Part shown: piece by piece, positions 8,094-13,362 of the stretch
Numbering within the stretch: position 1 is the first letter of the stretch
Layout of the letters: every line of letters begins with the position of its first letter
Source: Spirochaetaceae bacterium
Lineage (GTDB): Bacteria; Spirochaetota; Spirochaetia; Treponematales; Breznakiellaceae
Length of the DNA stretch: 13,488 nucleotides
Reading direction: 5' to 3'
NCBI GenBank assembly: GCA_031257075.1
Contig: JAIRPM010000182.1
Coordinates: forward strand, 1-13,488
Translations under genes and position numbers: made by a program
Notes under the pieces: generated by a model
The model's input: the letters and a program-made list of their open reading frames with translations, nothing else
What the model was told of the DNA's origin: nothing
The model's database searches: none

Positions 8094-8113
8094 TGCATAA
8101 ATCAACGTTGCCC
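8070..8113. promoter_or_regulatory. Perfect 18-bp inverted repeat at the 5' end of the antiporter transcript
   Basis: Arms 8070-8087 and 8096-8113 are exact reverse complements (18 of 18) around the 8-nt loop 8088-8095. On the minus strand the loop is CAATGAAA and carries ATG 8093. The TATACT at 8122-8117 predicts transcription starting near 8110, so the mRNA would open with this hairpin. After the hairpin the minus strand runs AAAAAGG and the plus strand TAGAG, so it is not an intrinsic terminator on either strand. It may be a regulator binding site or an mRNA structure controlling translation or decay. Confidence 0.75.
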
Positions 8114-8116
8114 TAG

Positions 8117-8122
8117 AGTATA
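8117..8122 (-). promoter_or_regulatory. -10 element of the antiporter gene
   Basis: Minus-strand TATACT preceded by CCACCGG, sharing CCGGTATACT with the GH94 promoter. Predicted start is near 8110, at the foot of the 18-bp inverted repeat. No clear -35. Confidence 0.5.
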
Positions 8123-8210
8123 CCGGTGGTGGACGTTACCGCCAACCTGCGCCCCTGCCGGCCGCAATTCCTTCCTCCTATAATTTACACTACATATCGT
8201 GATCGGCGGC

Positions 8211-8238
8211 TTGCTTTTTTTGTGCTGTCCTGTATACT
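8211..8238 (+). promoter_or_regulatory. Promoter of flaG
   Basis: TTGCTT (8211-8216), 16-nt spacer, TATACT (8233-8238). The -10 is preceded by GTCCTG, similar to other promoters in the window. It is followed by a normal leader with Shine-Dalgarno GAAAGG (8242-8247), 9 nt before ATG 8257. This sigma70-like promoter is the best -35/-10 pair seen here; nothing resembles a flagellar sigma-28 site. Confidence 0.55.
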
Positions 8239-8256
8239 TGCGAAAGGTCGAATTGT

Positions 8257-8625
8257 ATGAATGTAGCAGTTTTGGGCGAAAATATTCCGCAGGTACTACC
8301 GCGTCAGGATGTCGCGCAACGTAAACATGAAAGAGAGCGCCTAGCACAGATAAAAGAGACGGCTATTGAACACTTTAAAGAAGTTATGCCGGACGGCAAA
8401 CTCAGCGCTGAAACGCTGGAAATGTTCCGTGAACTCCAGCAATCACCTTTAAGTTTAGGCAGAAAATTGCAATTCATTATTGACAATCAATCGAAACAGA
8501 TTCTCATAAAAGTGATAGATGCCGGCACCGGCAAGATGATAAAAATACTTCCGCCGAAAGAACTCCAGCATGTAAGCCGCCGTTCCAAAGGGGCTGCCGG
8601 CTTATTGCTTGACGAAACGGCCTAA
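8257..8625 (+). CDS. flaG: Flagellar protein FlaG
   Basis: A 122-residue protein whose C-terminal half is the FlaG domain: LGRKLQFIIDNQ, then ILIKVIDAGTGKMIKILPPKEL (about 68-100), the typical LxF-x-ID...VxVID..TG..IxxIPP pattern. The N-terminal half is charged and probably helical. FlaG proteins affect flagellar filament length or assembly; in spirochaetes flagella are periplasmic, so this gene fits the proposed host. Length is usual for the family. ATG 8257 has a good Shine-Dalgarno. The gene stands alone, with no fliD, fliS or flagellin next to it. It is divergent from the antiporter (164 nt from ATG 8093) and convergent with the TPR gene (32 nt). Confidence 0.88.
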   Translation: MNVAVLGENIPQVLPRQDVAQRKHERERLAQIKETAIEHFKEVMPDGKLSAETLEMFRELQQSPLSLGRKLQFIIDNQSKQILIKVIDAGTGKMIKILPPKELQHVSRRSKGAAGLLLDETA

Positions 8626-8633
8626 TCTAAGGA

Positions 8634-8659
8634 AGCACCGATTGAATTTAATCAGTGCT
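8634..8659 (-). terminator. Hairpin between flaG and the TPR gene; also a repeat copy
   Basis: AGCAC-C-GATT (634-643) pairs with AATC-A-GTGCT (650-659) across a 6-nt loop. As minus-strand RNA the central pair is a U-G wobble, giving an unbroken 10-bp stem. It lies between two convergent genes and overlaps the TPR stop codon (8660-8658), so it may help end transcription. No T-run follows on either strand, so intrinsic termination is doubtful. Confidence 0.35.
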
Positions 8660-8666
8660 AACCCTG
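8647..8666 (-). repeat. Left arm of an imperfect inverted repeat flanking the TPR gene
   Basis: Minus strand reads CAGGGTTAGCACTGATTAAA. The plus strand at 9357-9374 reads AGGGTAACACTGATTAAA: one gap and one mismatch over 19 positions, including an exact 11-bp CACTGATTAAA. Both copies are themselves palindromic and lie just outside the TPR coding region in opposite orientations. Confidence 0.6.
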
Positions 8667-9323
8667 ACCAATCCGGGCAAGCGCTTCGGTAGCCTGCGCG
8701 TAATTAGGATTAATTTTGAGCGCCTGTTCGTAGGCGGTACGCGCCGGCACTGTTTCACCCGCTGCTTCACGCACCCGCCCAAGTTGATACCACCACAGTG
8801 CCAGCGTCGGCTGTAATTTAAGTGCCGTCGTATAGGCAATGTCCGCATGCCGGAATTTTTTTTGCATACGGTATGTTTCGCCTATAAAAAAATAGGCAAC
8901 GGCAGAACGGTCGCCTTCGGGAAGCGCATCAACATAGCGCTGCATAAAGCGCAGAGATGCCGGATAATTGCCCAAATAAAAATGCGCCTCGCCCATTGTT
9001 TCGACAATGCGGTAGTCATTGCGCGTTTTTAGCCCCTGTTCGCCCCAGGTAATCACATCGGCGTATTTTTGCTGCCGCATCAGCGTTGCCGTAAGGGCAA
9101 CATAGGTTTCAATGGTCGCGGTCTTTTCATTTATTTCATTAAAACAAATTCGTACCGCTTCACGGTAATAATTTTCAGCCTCGCCGGAACGCCCTTGCGC
9201 TTCGAGGTCGCGTCCTGTGCGAAAATTAGACATAGCGTCAGGCCGTGTTTGCGAAAAACTAAGCACTCCTATCAAAAGCAGCGCCAAAGGTAAAACCTTT
9301 CTTGAATTAATAGCAAATCTCAT
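8658..9323 (-). CDS. Exported tetratricopeptide-repeat protein
   Basis: 221 residues. Residues 1-24 are a signal peptide (basic N-terminus, hydrophobic PLALLLIGVLSF); there is no lipobox Cys. The rest is about five TPR units near 31-64, 70-102, 105-137, 140-172 and 174-207. The clearest are YFFIGETYRMQKKFRHADIA and the last one (WWYQLGRVREAAGE...AYEQALKINPNY), with canonical Gly, Tyr, Ala and Pro positions. Such proteins are usually periplasmic scaffolds for protein contacts; no enzyme motif is visible and no partner can be named. ATG 9323 is favoured by the signal peptide and by a -10-like GATAGT 6 nt upstream; there is no Shine-Dalgarno. It is convergent with flaG and flanked by paired inverted repeats. 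Confidence 0.85.
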   Translation of the reverse strand: MRFAINSRKVLPLALLLIGVLSFSQTRPDAMSNFRTGRDLEAQGRSGEAENYYREAVRICFNEINEKTATIETYVALTATLMRQQKYADVITWGEQGLKTRNDYRIVETMGEAHFYLGNYPASLRFMQRYVDALPEGDRSAVAYFFIGETYRMQKKFRHADIAYTTALKLQPTLALWWYQLGRVREAAGETVPARTAYEQALKINPNYAQATEALARIGQG

Positions 9324-9329
9324 ACTTTA

Positions 9330-9335
9330 ACTATC
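9330..9335 (-). promoter_or_regulatory. -10 element of the TPR gene, leaderless spacing
   Basis: Minus-strand GATAGT preceded by AAATTCC and followed by TAAAGT and then ATG 9323, the same 6-nt spacing as at the ABC-F and GH94 genes. The match to the -10 consensus is moderate. Confidence 0.4.
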
Positions 9336-9356
9336 GGAATTTAAAAAATAAGTATT

Positions 9357-9392
9357 AGGGTAACACTGATTAAAGCAAATTTAATTGGCGTT
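9357..9392 (+). repeat. Right arm of the inverted repeat flanking the TPR gene, with its own hairpin
   Basis: AGGGTAACACTGATTAAA (9357-9374) is the inverted partner of 8647-8666. It continues into a hairpin: AACACTGATTAAA (9362-9374) pairs with TTTAATTGGCGTT (9380-9392) across a 5-nt loop, 13 positions with one A-C mismatch and two G-U wobbles. The distal half also matches the left copy (AATTGGCGTT versus AATCGGTGCT). It lies between the TPR promoter and tRNA-Pro. Confidence 0.55.
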
Positions 9393-9504
9393 GTCTTGCA
9401 AATTTGCCGCCTTGCATTTTTTCGTGAGTTATGTTAAATTTGCGGTCAGTAAAGATTTCAAAAGTTTCTGTTCTGGCGGAACGGAAACTTGCGGAAAGGC
9501 TCAA

Positions 9505-9577
9505 CGGGCAGTAGCGCAGTTGGTAGCGCGCTTGGTTCGGGACCAAGAGGTCGCCGGTTCGACTCCGGCTTGCCCGA
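9505..9577 (+). tRNA. tRNA-Pro(CGG)
   Basis: Complete cloverleaf: acceptor CGGGCAG/TTGCCCG with C1-G72 typical of bacterial tRNA-Pro, D-arm GCGC/GCGC, anticodon stem CTTGG/CCAAG with loop TTCGGGA (anticodon CGG), variable loop AGGTC, T-arm GCCGG/CCGGC with TTCGACT, discriminator A. The CCA end is not encoded. It reads CCG codons. It is convergent with usp (27-nt gap). A poor promoter candidate, TTGCAT (9412-9417) with TTAAAT (9434-9439), lies upstream. Confidence 0.95.
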
Positions 9578-9604
9578 AAAATACAGCCTTTACAAGACGC
9601 GGCA

Positions 9605-10090
9605 TTATAGATGCCGGTAAAGGACATCAATATCCGGTTCTTTTACGATGAGGACGGGGCATTTTGAATGAAGGAGAATTTCGTGGTGAATGTGCGAGAT
9701 TATATCCTTGACATCGCGGTCTTTTTCCCAGCCGCCCAGAACAATAAGATCTGATTTTTTTTCAGCGGCTGTTTCAAGAATCTCTGTCCAAACCGCTCCT
9801 GAACGCAATTCTTTTTCAATTTTGATTTCTTTTTGTTTTGCCAGTTCTTCAACAAGTGAAAGATAGCGCTCACCATTGGCATGAAGATTCCTTTCAAATT
9901 CACTGCTTTCGTCAGAAACAAAAATTTTGCTCATTGTTAGTTGTTTGAGTGTAGCGGTATCTACCACATACACGGCAGTTACACGGCATTTGTAGAGTTT
10001 TGCCATCATTATCGCATATTTCGCTGCATGTACCGATGCGCCTGACCCTGAGATTCCGACAACAACATTTGAAAGAATACGACTAACCAT
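9605..10090 (-). CDS. Universal stress protein (UspA-type)
   Basis: 161 residues with one Usp fold: N-terminal strand ILSNVVVGISGSGASVHAAKYAIMMA, then VTAVYVVD, a charged helical insert (about 60-90), and C-terminal DLIVLGGWEK and KCPVLIVKE. The ATP-binding members carry GxxG-x9-G(S/T) before the last strand. Here the stretch reads GGWEKDRDVKDIISHIHHE and lacks the final Gly-Ser, so this is more likely a non-nucleotide-binding member. The start ATG 10090 overlaps the end of atpD by 8 nt, with AGAAGGA 8 nt upstream inside atpD, so translation is probably coupled. Its target is unknown; position suggests co-expression with the ATPase subunit. Confidence 0.9.
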   Translation of the reverse strand: MVSRILSNVVVGISGSGASVHAAKYAIMMAKLYKCRVTAVYVVDTATLKQLTMSKIFVSDESSEFERNLHANGERYLSLVEELAKQKEIKIEKELRSGAVWTEILETAAEKKSDLIVLGGWEKDRDVKDIISHIHHEILLHSKCPVLIVKEPDIDVLYRHL

Positions 10091-10712
10091 AAGCCTGTTC
10101 CTTCTTGCGTTTTAATAGTTTTGCGGTGAAAAAAGAATCGCGGTCTTTCTCTTCCAACGCCGCTTCAATATATTTTTTGGTATCCCGTGCCGCGGGAATT
10201 ACTCTTTTTTCAAGAGCGTTCACGCGGCGCTGAGTGCGGCGCACCTCACGGGCAAGCCTCCAGACTACAGTACGCTCGGCGGCAAGATTGGTAAGCGCTT
10301 TCAGTACGTCAAAAAAACCAAGCGCCGTCTCATCGTATTCAGCGCCGCTTGCCGCCGGTGAATATTTTAATTCCAATTTGGGAAGAGCTGTTTCCATAGC
10401 CGGCATCACTATTCCGGCAATGTGTGTTTTTACAGGACGCAGGTCAAAATCATAGTGAACATTCTGGGCAATGCGTTCAATGTTTTCCCGGCCATAAGCA
10501 ACGAGCAGCCGTTTTAGCACCGGATAGGCGGCGGCGGTTTTTTCGGCGAGTTCGCGTTCCAGAATTTTTACCTTTTCCAAACGCCGCATCAATTCCATAA
10601 CAAGAATTTCGCGCTTTTGTTCGAGAAGTTCGTAGCCTTCACAGGCTATCGTCAAGCGTTCTTTTATCCGCATCAAGTTGCTTTTTGTTGGCGCGATGTT
10701 TTCAGCAGGCAT
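10083..10712 (-). CDS. atpD: V-type (archaeal-type) ATP synthase subunit D
   Basis: 209 residues, normal for subunit D, the central rotor stalk of V/A-type ATPases. The N-terminal APTKSNLMRIKERLTIA..GYELLEQKREILVMEL and the C-terminal RRTQRRVNALEKRVIPAARDTKKYIEAALEEKDRDSFF are the two long antiparallel helices that form the coiled coil. The middle (about 90-135) is the globular bulge. It acts inside the A3B3 head with subunit F. The A, B, C, E, F, I and K genes are not adjacent, which is unusual because D normally follows B. It lies 60 nt after the polyferredoxin gene and overlaps usp. A possible own promoter (TTGAAA, 18 nt, AATAAT) ends 5 nt before ATG 10712. Confidence 0.92.
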   Translation of the reverse strand: MPAENIAPTKSNLMRIKERLTIACEGYELLEQKREILVMELMRRLEKVKILERELAEKTAAAYPVLKRLLVAYGRENIERIAQNVHYDFDLRPVKTHIAGIVMPAMETALPKLELKYSPAASGAEYDETALGFFDVLKALTNLAAERTVVWRLAREVRRTQRRVNALEKRVIPAARDTKKYIEAALEEKDRDSFFTAKLLKRKKEQAYG

Positions 10713-10717
10713 AATTT

Positions 10718-10747
10718 ATTATTGCCTTTTTGACGGTTCTATTTCAA
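10718..10747 (-). promoter_or_regulatory. Candidate internal promoter for atpD-usp, leaderless spacing
   Basis: On the minus strand TTGAAA (10747-10742), 18-nt spacer and AATAAT (10723-10718) each match 5 of 6 consensus bases. The -10 ends 5 nt before ATG 10712. An AAAGG lies 12 nt from the ATG, rather far for a Shine-Dalgarno. If active, the pair would be transcribed independently of the redox genes upstream. Confidence 0.4.
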
Positions 10748-10772
10748 GGCGGAGGCATTGGTTTCTGCCGGC

Positions 10773-12239
10773 CTAAAACGGGAATGTTTCTGTGTCCGCA
10801 ATATGCAGTTCATCGCCTAATTCTTCTGCCGGACGGGCACCGGCGGTAAGAGATTGTTTTTCCGCAGCGGTTATGGCAAGGGCGCGCGGTTCGGCAGGGC
10901 AGGCAGACAGACAGACGCCGCATCCGATGCAGTAGCGTTCATCAAAAACAGGGCGGGTCAAATAGGCAATGCCCGATTCAGTATAAGATATCATTGTGAG
11001 AGCGCCGGTAGGGCAGACTTCAGCGCAAGCGCCGCATGATTCGCGCTTGATATTTACAACGCAGCGTTCAAATACAAGCGCCGAAAGCGCTATTCGTGTG
11101 CGTTGTTTTTCATCCGCAGATAAATGATGAATAGCACCGGCAGGACAGACTTTCCCGCATTCAGTACAGGTGAACTGGCAGCCGGCATGCGTGTAATCAA
11201 GCGCCGGCTGCGGGGCGCGGACAGGTTTGAGTACCCCTACGGGGCAGGCGGCAACGCATGCATGACAGGCAATGCAGCGCGAAAAGTAGTGGTCCGGGCT
11301 TTCCGCGCCGGGCGGCAGTATAAGGCCTGCCGGATAGGTGCCTGCCGGCAGGCTGCGGGCAAAAAGCAGCCGCCGCAAACCGGGGGCAGCCAGATAAACA
11401 GCGCCGCAAACTATAGCGCCCGCTTGCTTTAGAAAGATACGCCGTCCAGCGGGTTTTGGTGCGCCGGCAGGGCGAATGCGCAAACCGTACTGCACACTGC
11501 CGTGCGGGCATACGGCGGCGCAGGAAAAACAGAGTATGCAGCGCTCACTATCGATTTGTTTTTCCACGGCGTTTATACACCGTACCGGGCATGTTTTTTC
11601 GCATCTGCCGCAAGAAACACAACGATGGGAAACTGTTAAGCCTACTAATGAAAAGCGCGAAACAAGTCCCAGTGTTATTCCGACAGGGCACCATGAGCAA
11701 AACGGCCTTCCGCGGAAAAAAGCAATAACGGCAATGATAACGAAAGGGACGGCAATGACAAGGCCAAAAACAGTCTCATTATTACCTGCAACGCCGCGAA
11801 TAGCGCTCAATCCGCGCCCGAAAGTGGAGAGAGGGTCGGATAGTATTACCGGCGGGAAAAACATAAACAACGCCCCTAATCCCGCAGCAAGCGGAATAAG
11901 GTACCGTTTGGGGGAACTATGCCCCATGGGACGCGGCACAGCAGGAGAATTTCGCTTCTTCCGCCTAAAAAAATTACCCATCCGCCAAATAAGTTCCTGC
12001 GCGCTGCCGCATGGGCAGCAAACCGAACAAAAAACACGTCCAAAAAGTAGGGTTAAAGCCAGAAAGGCCAATGCCGCAATACTGATGGTATAGAGCGCGG
12101 GAGAAAACTGATTTTTGACAAGCACGGCAAGGAAGCCATTGGCGGCAAGACTGCGCGAAAGATACACATAGACAAAAAAAGCAAAAACGGCAAGCGCACA
12201 GACGAGGCGCGCTGCCGCGAGAAAACGCGAAGACCGCAT
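10773..12239 (-). CDS. Membrane polyferredoxin, NapH-like/NapG-like fusion with six 4Fe-4S motifs
   Basis: 488 residues. The N-terminal half is NapH-like: four membrane segments (about 8-28, 47-67, 112-133, 155-175), CSVCCPC (71-77) and FCSWCPVG (180-187), then two ferredoxin motifs (Cys 207/210/213/217 and 234/237/240/244). A fifth hydrophobic segment (about 268-290) begins with GRRIFLKQAG, a Tat-like twin-arginine start as in NapG. Four more motifs follow (Cys 322/325/328/332, 354/358/361/365, 393/402/405/409, 437/440/443/447). By the usual NapH topology the first two clusters face the cytoplasm and the last four lie outside the membrane, so the protein could carry electrons between quinone or cytoplasm and periplasm. 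No catalytic subunit is present. Start ATG 12239 is 1 nt after the DUF362 stop, without its own Shine-Dalgarno, implying translational coupling. Confidence 0.88.
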   Translation of the reverse strand: MRSSRFLAAARLVCALAVFAFFVYVYLSRSLAANGFLAVLVKNQFSPALYTISIAALAFLALTLLFGRVFCSVCCPCGSAQELIWRMGNFFRRKKRNSPAVPRPMGHSSPKRYLIPLAAGLGALFMFFPPVILSDPLSTFGRGLSAIRGVAGNNETVFGLVIAVPFVIIAVIAFFRGRPFCSWCPVGITLGLVSRFSLVGLTVSHRCVSCGRCEKTCPVRCINAVEKQIDSERCILCFSCAAVCPHGSVQYGLRIRPAGAPKPAGRRIFLKQAGAIVCGAVYLAAPGLRRLLFARSLPAGTYPAGLILPPGAESPDHYFSRCIACHACVAACPVGVLKPVRAPQPALDYTHAGCQFTCTECGKVCPAGAIHHLSADEKQRTRIALSALVFERCVVNIKRESCGACAEVCPTGALTMISYTESGIAYLTRPVFDERYCIGCGVCLSACPAEPRALAITAAEKQSLTAGARPAEELGDELHIADTETFPF

Positions 12240-12240
12240 A

Positions 12241-13170
12241 TTATACCGTCAATCGTTCAATGGCAAGTTTAGAGAGGTCGAGTTGGCCAAAACCCGCTTC
12301 GGCGGCTATCCTGACACATTCTACTTCGCCTTGTTTGCGGCCTACGAGCATTGATGCCGCCGTGTCCGCAGCTACAATATCCGGCGATATGATAAGCGAA
12401 CCGGTTGATACAACATCCGCCAGTGAACCGCCGCGCGGGCCGTTGCGTATCAGAACACGGTAGGCATCTATCACGTTAAGCGTTGGTTTTTTAGCATAAA
12501 GAAAATCGGCAATACATGTTTGCAGTCCGCTCGAATGATAGACGCGACGGTTCCACACGCAGCCCATTAAATTTTTCATAGAACCGGTAAGCCCCGCGCC
12601 TCCATGGTGTTTGAGTACGGGAACGCTGATAAGCACGTCAGTCTCCAGCAGCGCCTCGTGGACGGCGACTTCTTTAAGCCGTTTACCGTTAATATTCATC
12701 TTGTGGTAATAGCCTTCTGTTTCAGCGGGCGCGTAAACAGCGCCCGCCGCGATAGCGGCAGGAAGAATACCGCTTGTTTTTGCGGCGCGTTCCCAATAAT
12801 CAAGGGAATGGTCGAGAATGATTACTTTTTTTGCGCCGGCATCACGGCAATGTTTAACAACGGCGGCTACGAGTTCAGGTGAAGTATTGGCCGCATATTC
12901 GGGCGCCAAATCCCATGACATATTGGGCTTTACCGCAACGGTTTGGCCGTTCTTTACAAAACGTCCCATACCGCCCAGCGCCTTCATGCCGCGGTCAAAC
13001 ATTGCGGCGGGGGTGCCGCCTTTGACGGCAACAAGGGCGGGGTAAGCGCTCGCTTGTTTTGCCTCCTGCGCGGCAAGCCGTGCCGTATCCCGCAGCCCTT
13101 TAGGAAAAAAGTAAAGCCCCGCCCCAAAACCGATAGTGGCTGTTTTCTTCAAAAATTCACGTCTATCCAT
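12241..13170 (-). CDS. DUF362 protein with Tat signal peptide
   Basis: 309 residues from ATG 13170. The N-terminus MDRREFLKKTATIGFGAG is a twin-arginine export signal (RREFLK plus hydrophobic core), which implies that it folds with a cofactor in the cytoplasm and works in the periplasm or at the membrane. DUF362 hallmarks follow: VAVKPNMSW (78-86), a Rossmann-like VIILDHS, ISVPVLKHHGGAGLTGSMKNLMG (181-203), NVIDAYRVL and ISPDIVAADT. The biochemical role of this family is not established. No ferredoxin motif is present in this copy; clusters come from the adjoining gene. ATG 13170 is chosen over an in-frame start 52 codons upstream because the Tat signal begins there and AAGGAG lies 6 nt before it. 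First gene of the four-gene minus-strand run. Confidence 0.9.
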   Translation of the reverse strand: MDRREFLKKTATIGFGAGLYFFPKGLRDTARLAAQEAKQASAYPALVAVKGGTPAAMFDRGMKALGGMGRFVKNGQTVAVKPNMSWDLAPEYAANTSPELVAAVVKHCRDAGAKKVIILDHSLDYWERAAKTSGILPAAIAAGAVYAPAETEGYYHKMNINGKRLKEVAVHEALLETDVLISVPVLKHHGGAGLTGSMKNLMGCVWNRRVYHSSGLQTCIADFLYAKKPTLNVIDAYRVLIRNGPRGGSLADVVSTGSLIISPDIVAADTAASMLVGRKQGEVECVRIAAEAGFGQLDLSKLAIERLTV

Positions 13171-13176
13171 TTGTTT

Positions 13177-13182
13177 CTCCTT
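13177..13182 (-). promoter_or_regulatory. Strong Shine-Dalgarno of the DUF362 gene
   Basis: Minus-strand AAGGAG, 6 nt before ATG 13170. It decides the start against the longer frame that opens at 13326. Confidence 0.8.
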
Positions 13183-13228
13183 GCAAGAGACGCAGTCCCC
13201 GCAAGTTGTATTATGACTTGAATAGGTA

Positions 13229-13234
13229 GGTATA
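13229..13234 (-). promoter_or_regulatory. Candidate -10 of the DUF362 operon
   Basis: Minus-strand TATACC preceded by CTTCCT, similar to the TTCC-type extension of other promoters here. It would give a leader of about 50 nt with a normal Shine-Dalgarno. CATAAT further downstream is an alternative. Confidence 0.3.
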
Positions 13235-13237
13235 AGG

Positions 13238-13287
13238 AAGAGGGCTGGCGCAAAAATAGGGAAAAATCGGCGCAAATGCGCCCTCTT
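13238..13287. repeat. Inverted repeat in the DUF362/ABC intergenic region
   Basis: AAGAGGGC (13238-13245) and GCCCTCTT (13280-13287) are exact inverted copies. Inside the right part, GGCGCA-AA-TGCGCC (13269-13282) is a second short palindrome that competes with it. The pair sits upstream of both divergent genes and could be an operator or a leader structure. No T-run indicates a terminator. Confidence 0.35.
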
Positions 13288-13362
13288 GCCAAGAACGCGG
13301 GAATTATCCATGCTAGTGAAACCCACAGGGGGCGCGGGACACGGCGCTTCAGCGTGTCTTGA

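Noticed and set aside
7234..8100. Long plus-strand open frame (about 288 codons) opposite the antiporter
   Set aside because: It is a low-complexity Ser/Thr/Pro/Ala shadow of the antiporter, without Shine-Dalgarno or recognisable motifs; the minus strand encodes a clear membrane protein with conserved residues.
8070..8113. 18-bp inverted repeat as a rho-independent terminator
   Set aside because: Neither strand has a T-run after the hairpin, and it lies at the beginning, not the end, of a gene.
8102..8347. Minus-strand frame of about 81 codons across the antiporter/flaG intergenic region
   Set aside because: It covers the flaG start and the promoters of two genes; no family resemblance.
9370..9651. 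Open frames on both strands across tRNA-Pro
   Set aside because: The peptides are translations of the tRNA and its flanks, a familiar source of false proteins.
11476..12093. Plus-strand open frame of about 205 codons opposite the polyferredoxin
   Set aside because: Antisense shadow of a gene with conserved Cys motifs and membrane segments; no start signal.
13269..13282. Short palindrome GGCGCA-AA-TGCGCC as a stand-alone operator
   Set aside because: The 6-bp arms are too short and GC-rich to claim by themselves; noted only as part of the larger inverted repeat.
13171..13326. N-terminal extension of the DUF362 protein to 13326
   Set aside because: The extension has no recognisable content and would bury the Tat signal; ATG 13170 has a strong Shine-Dalgarno.
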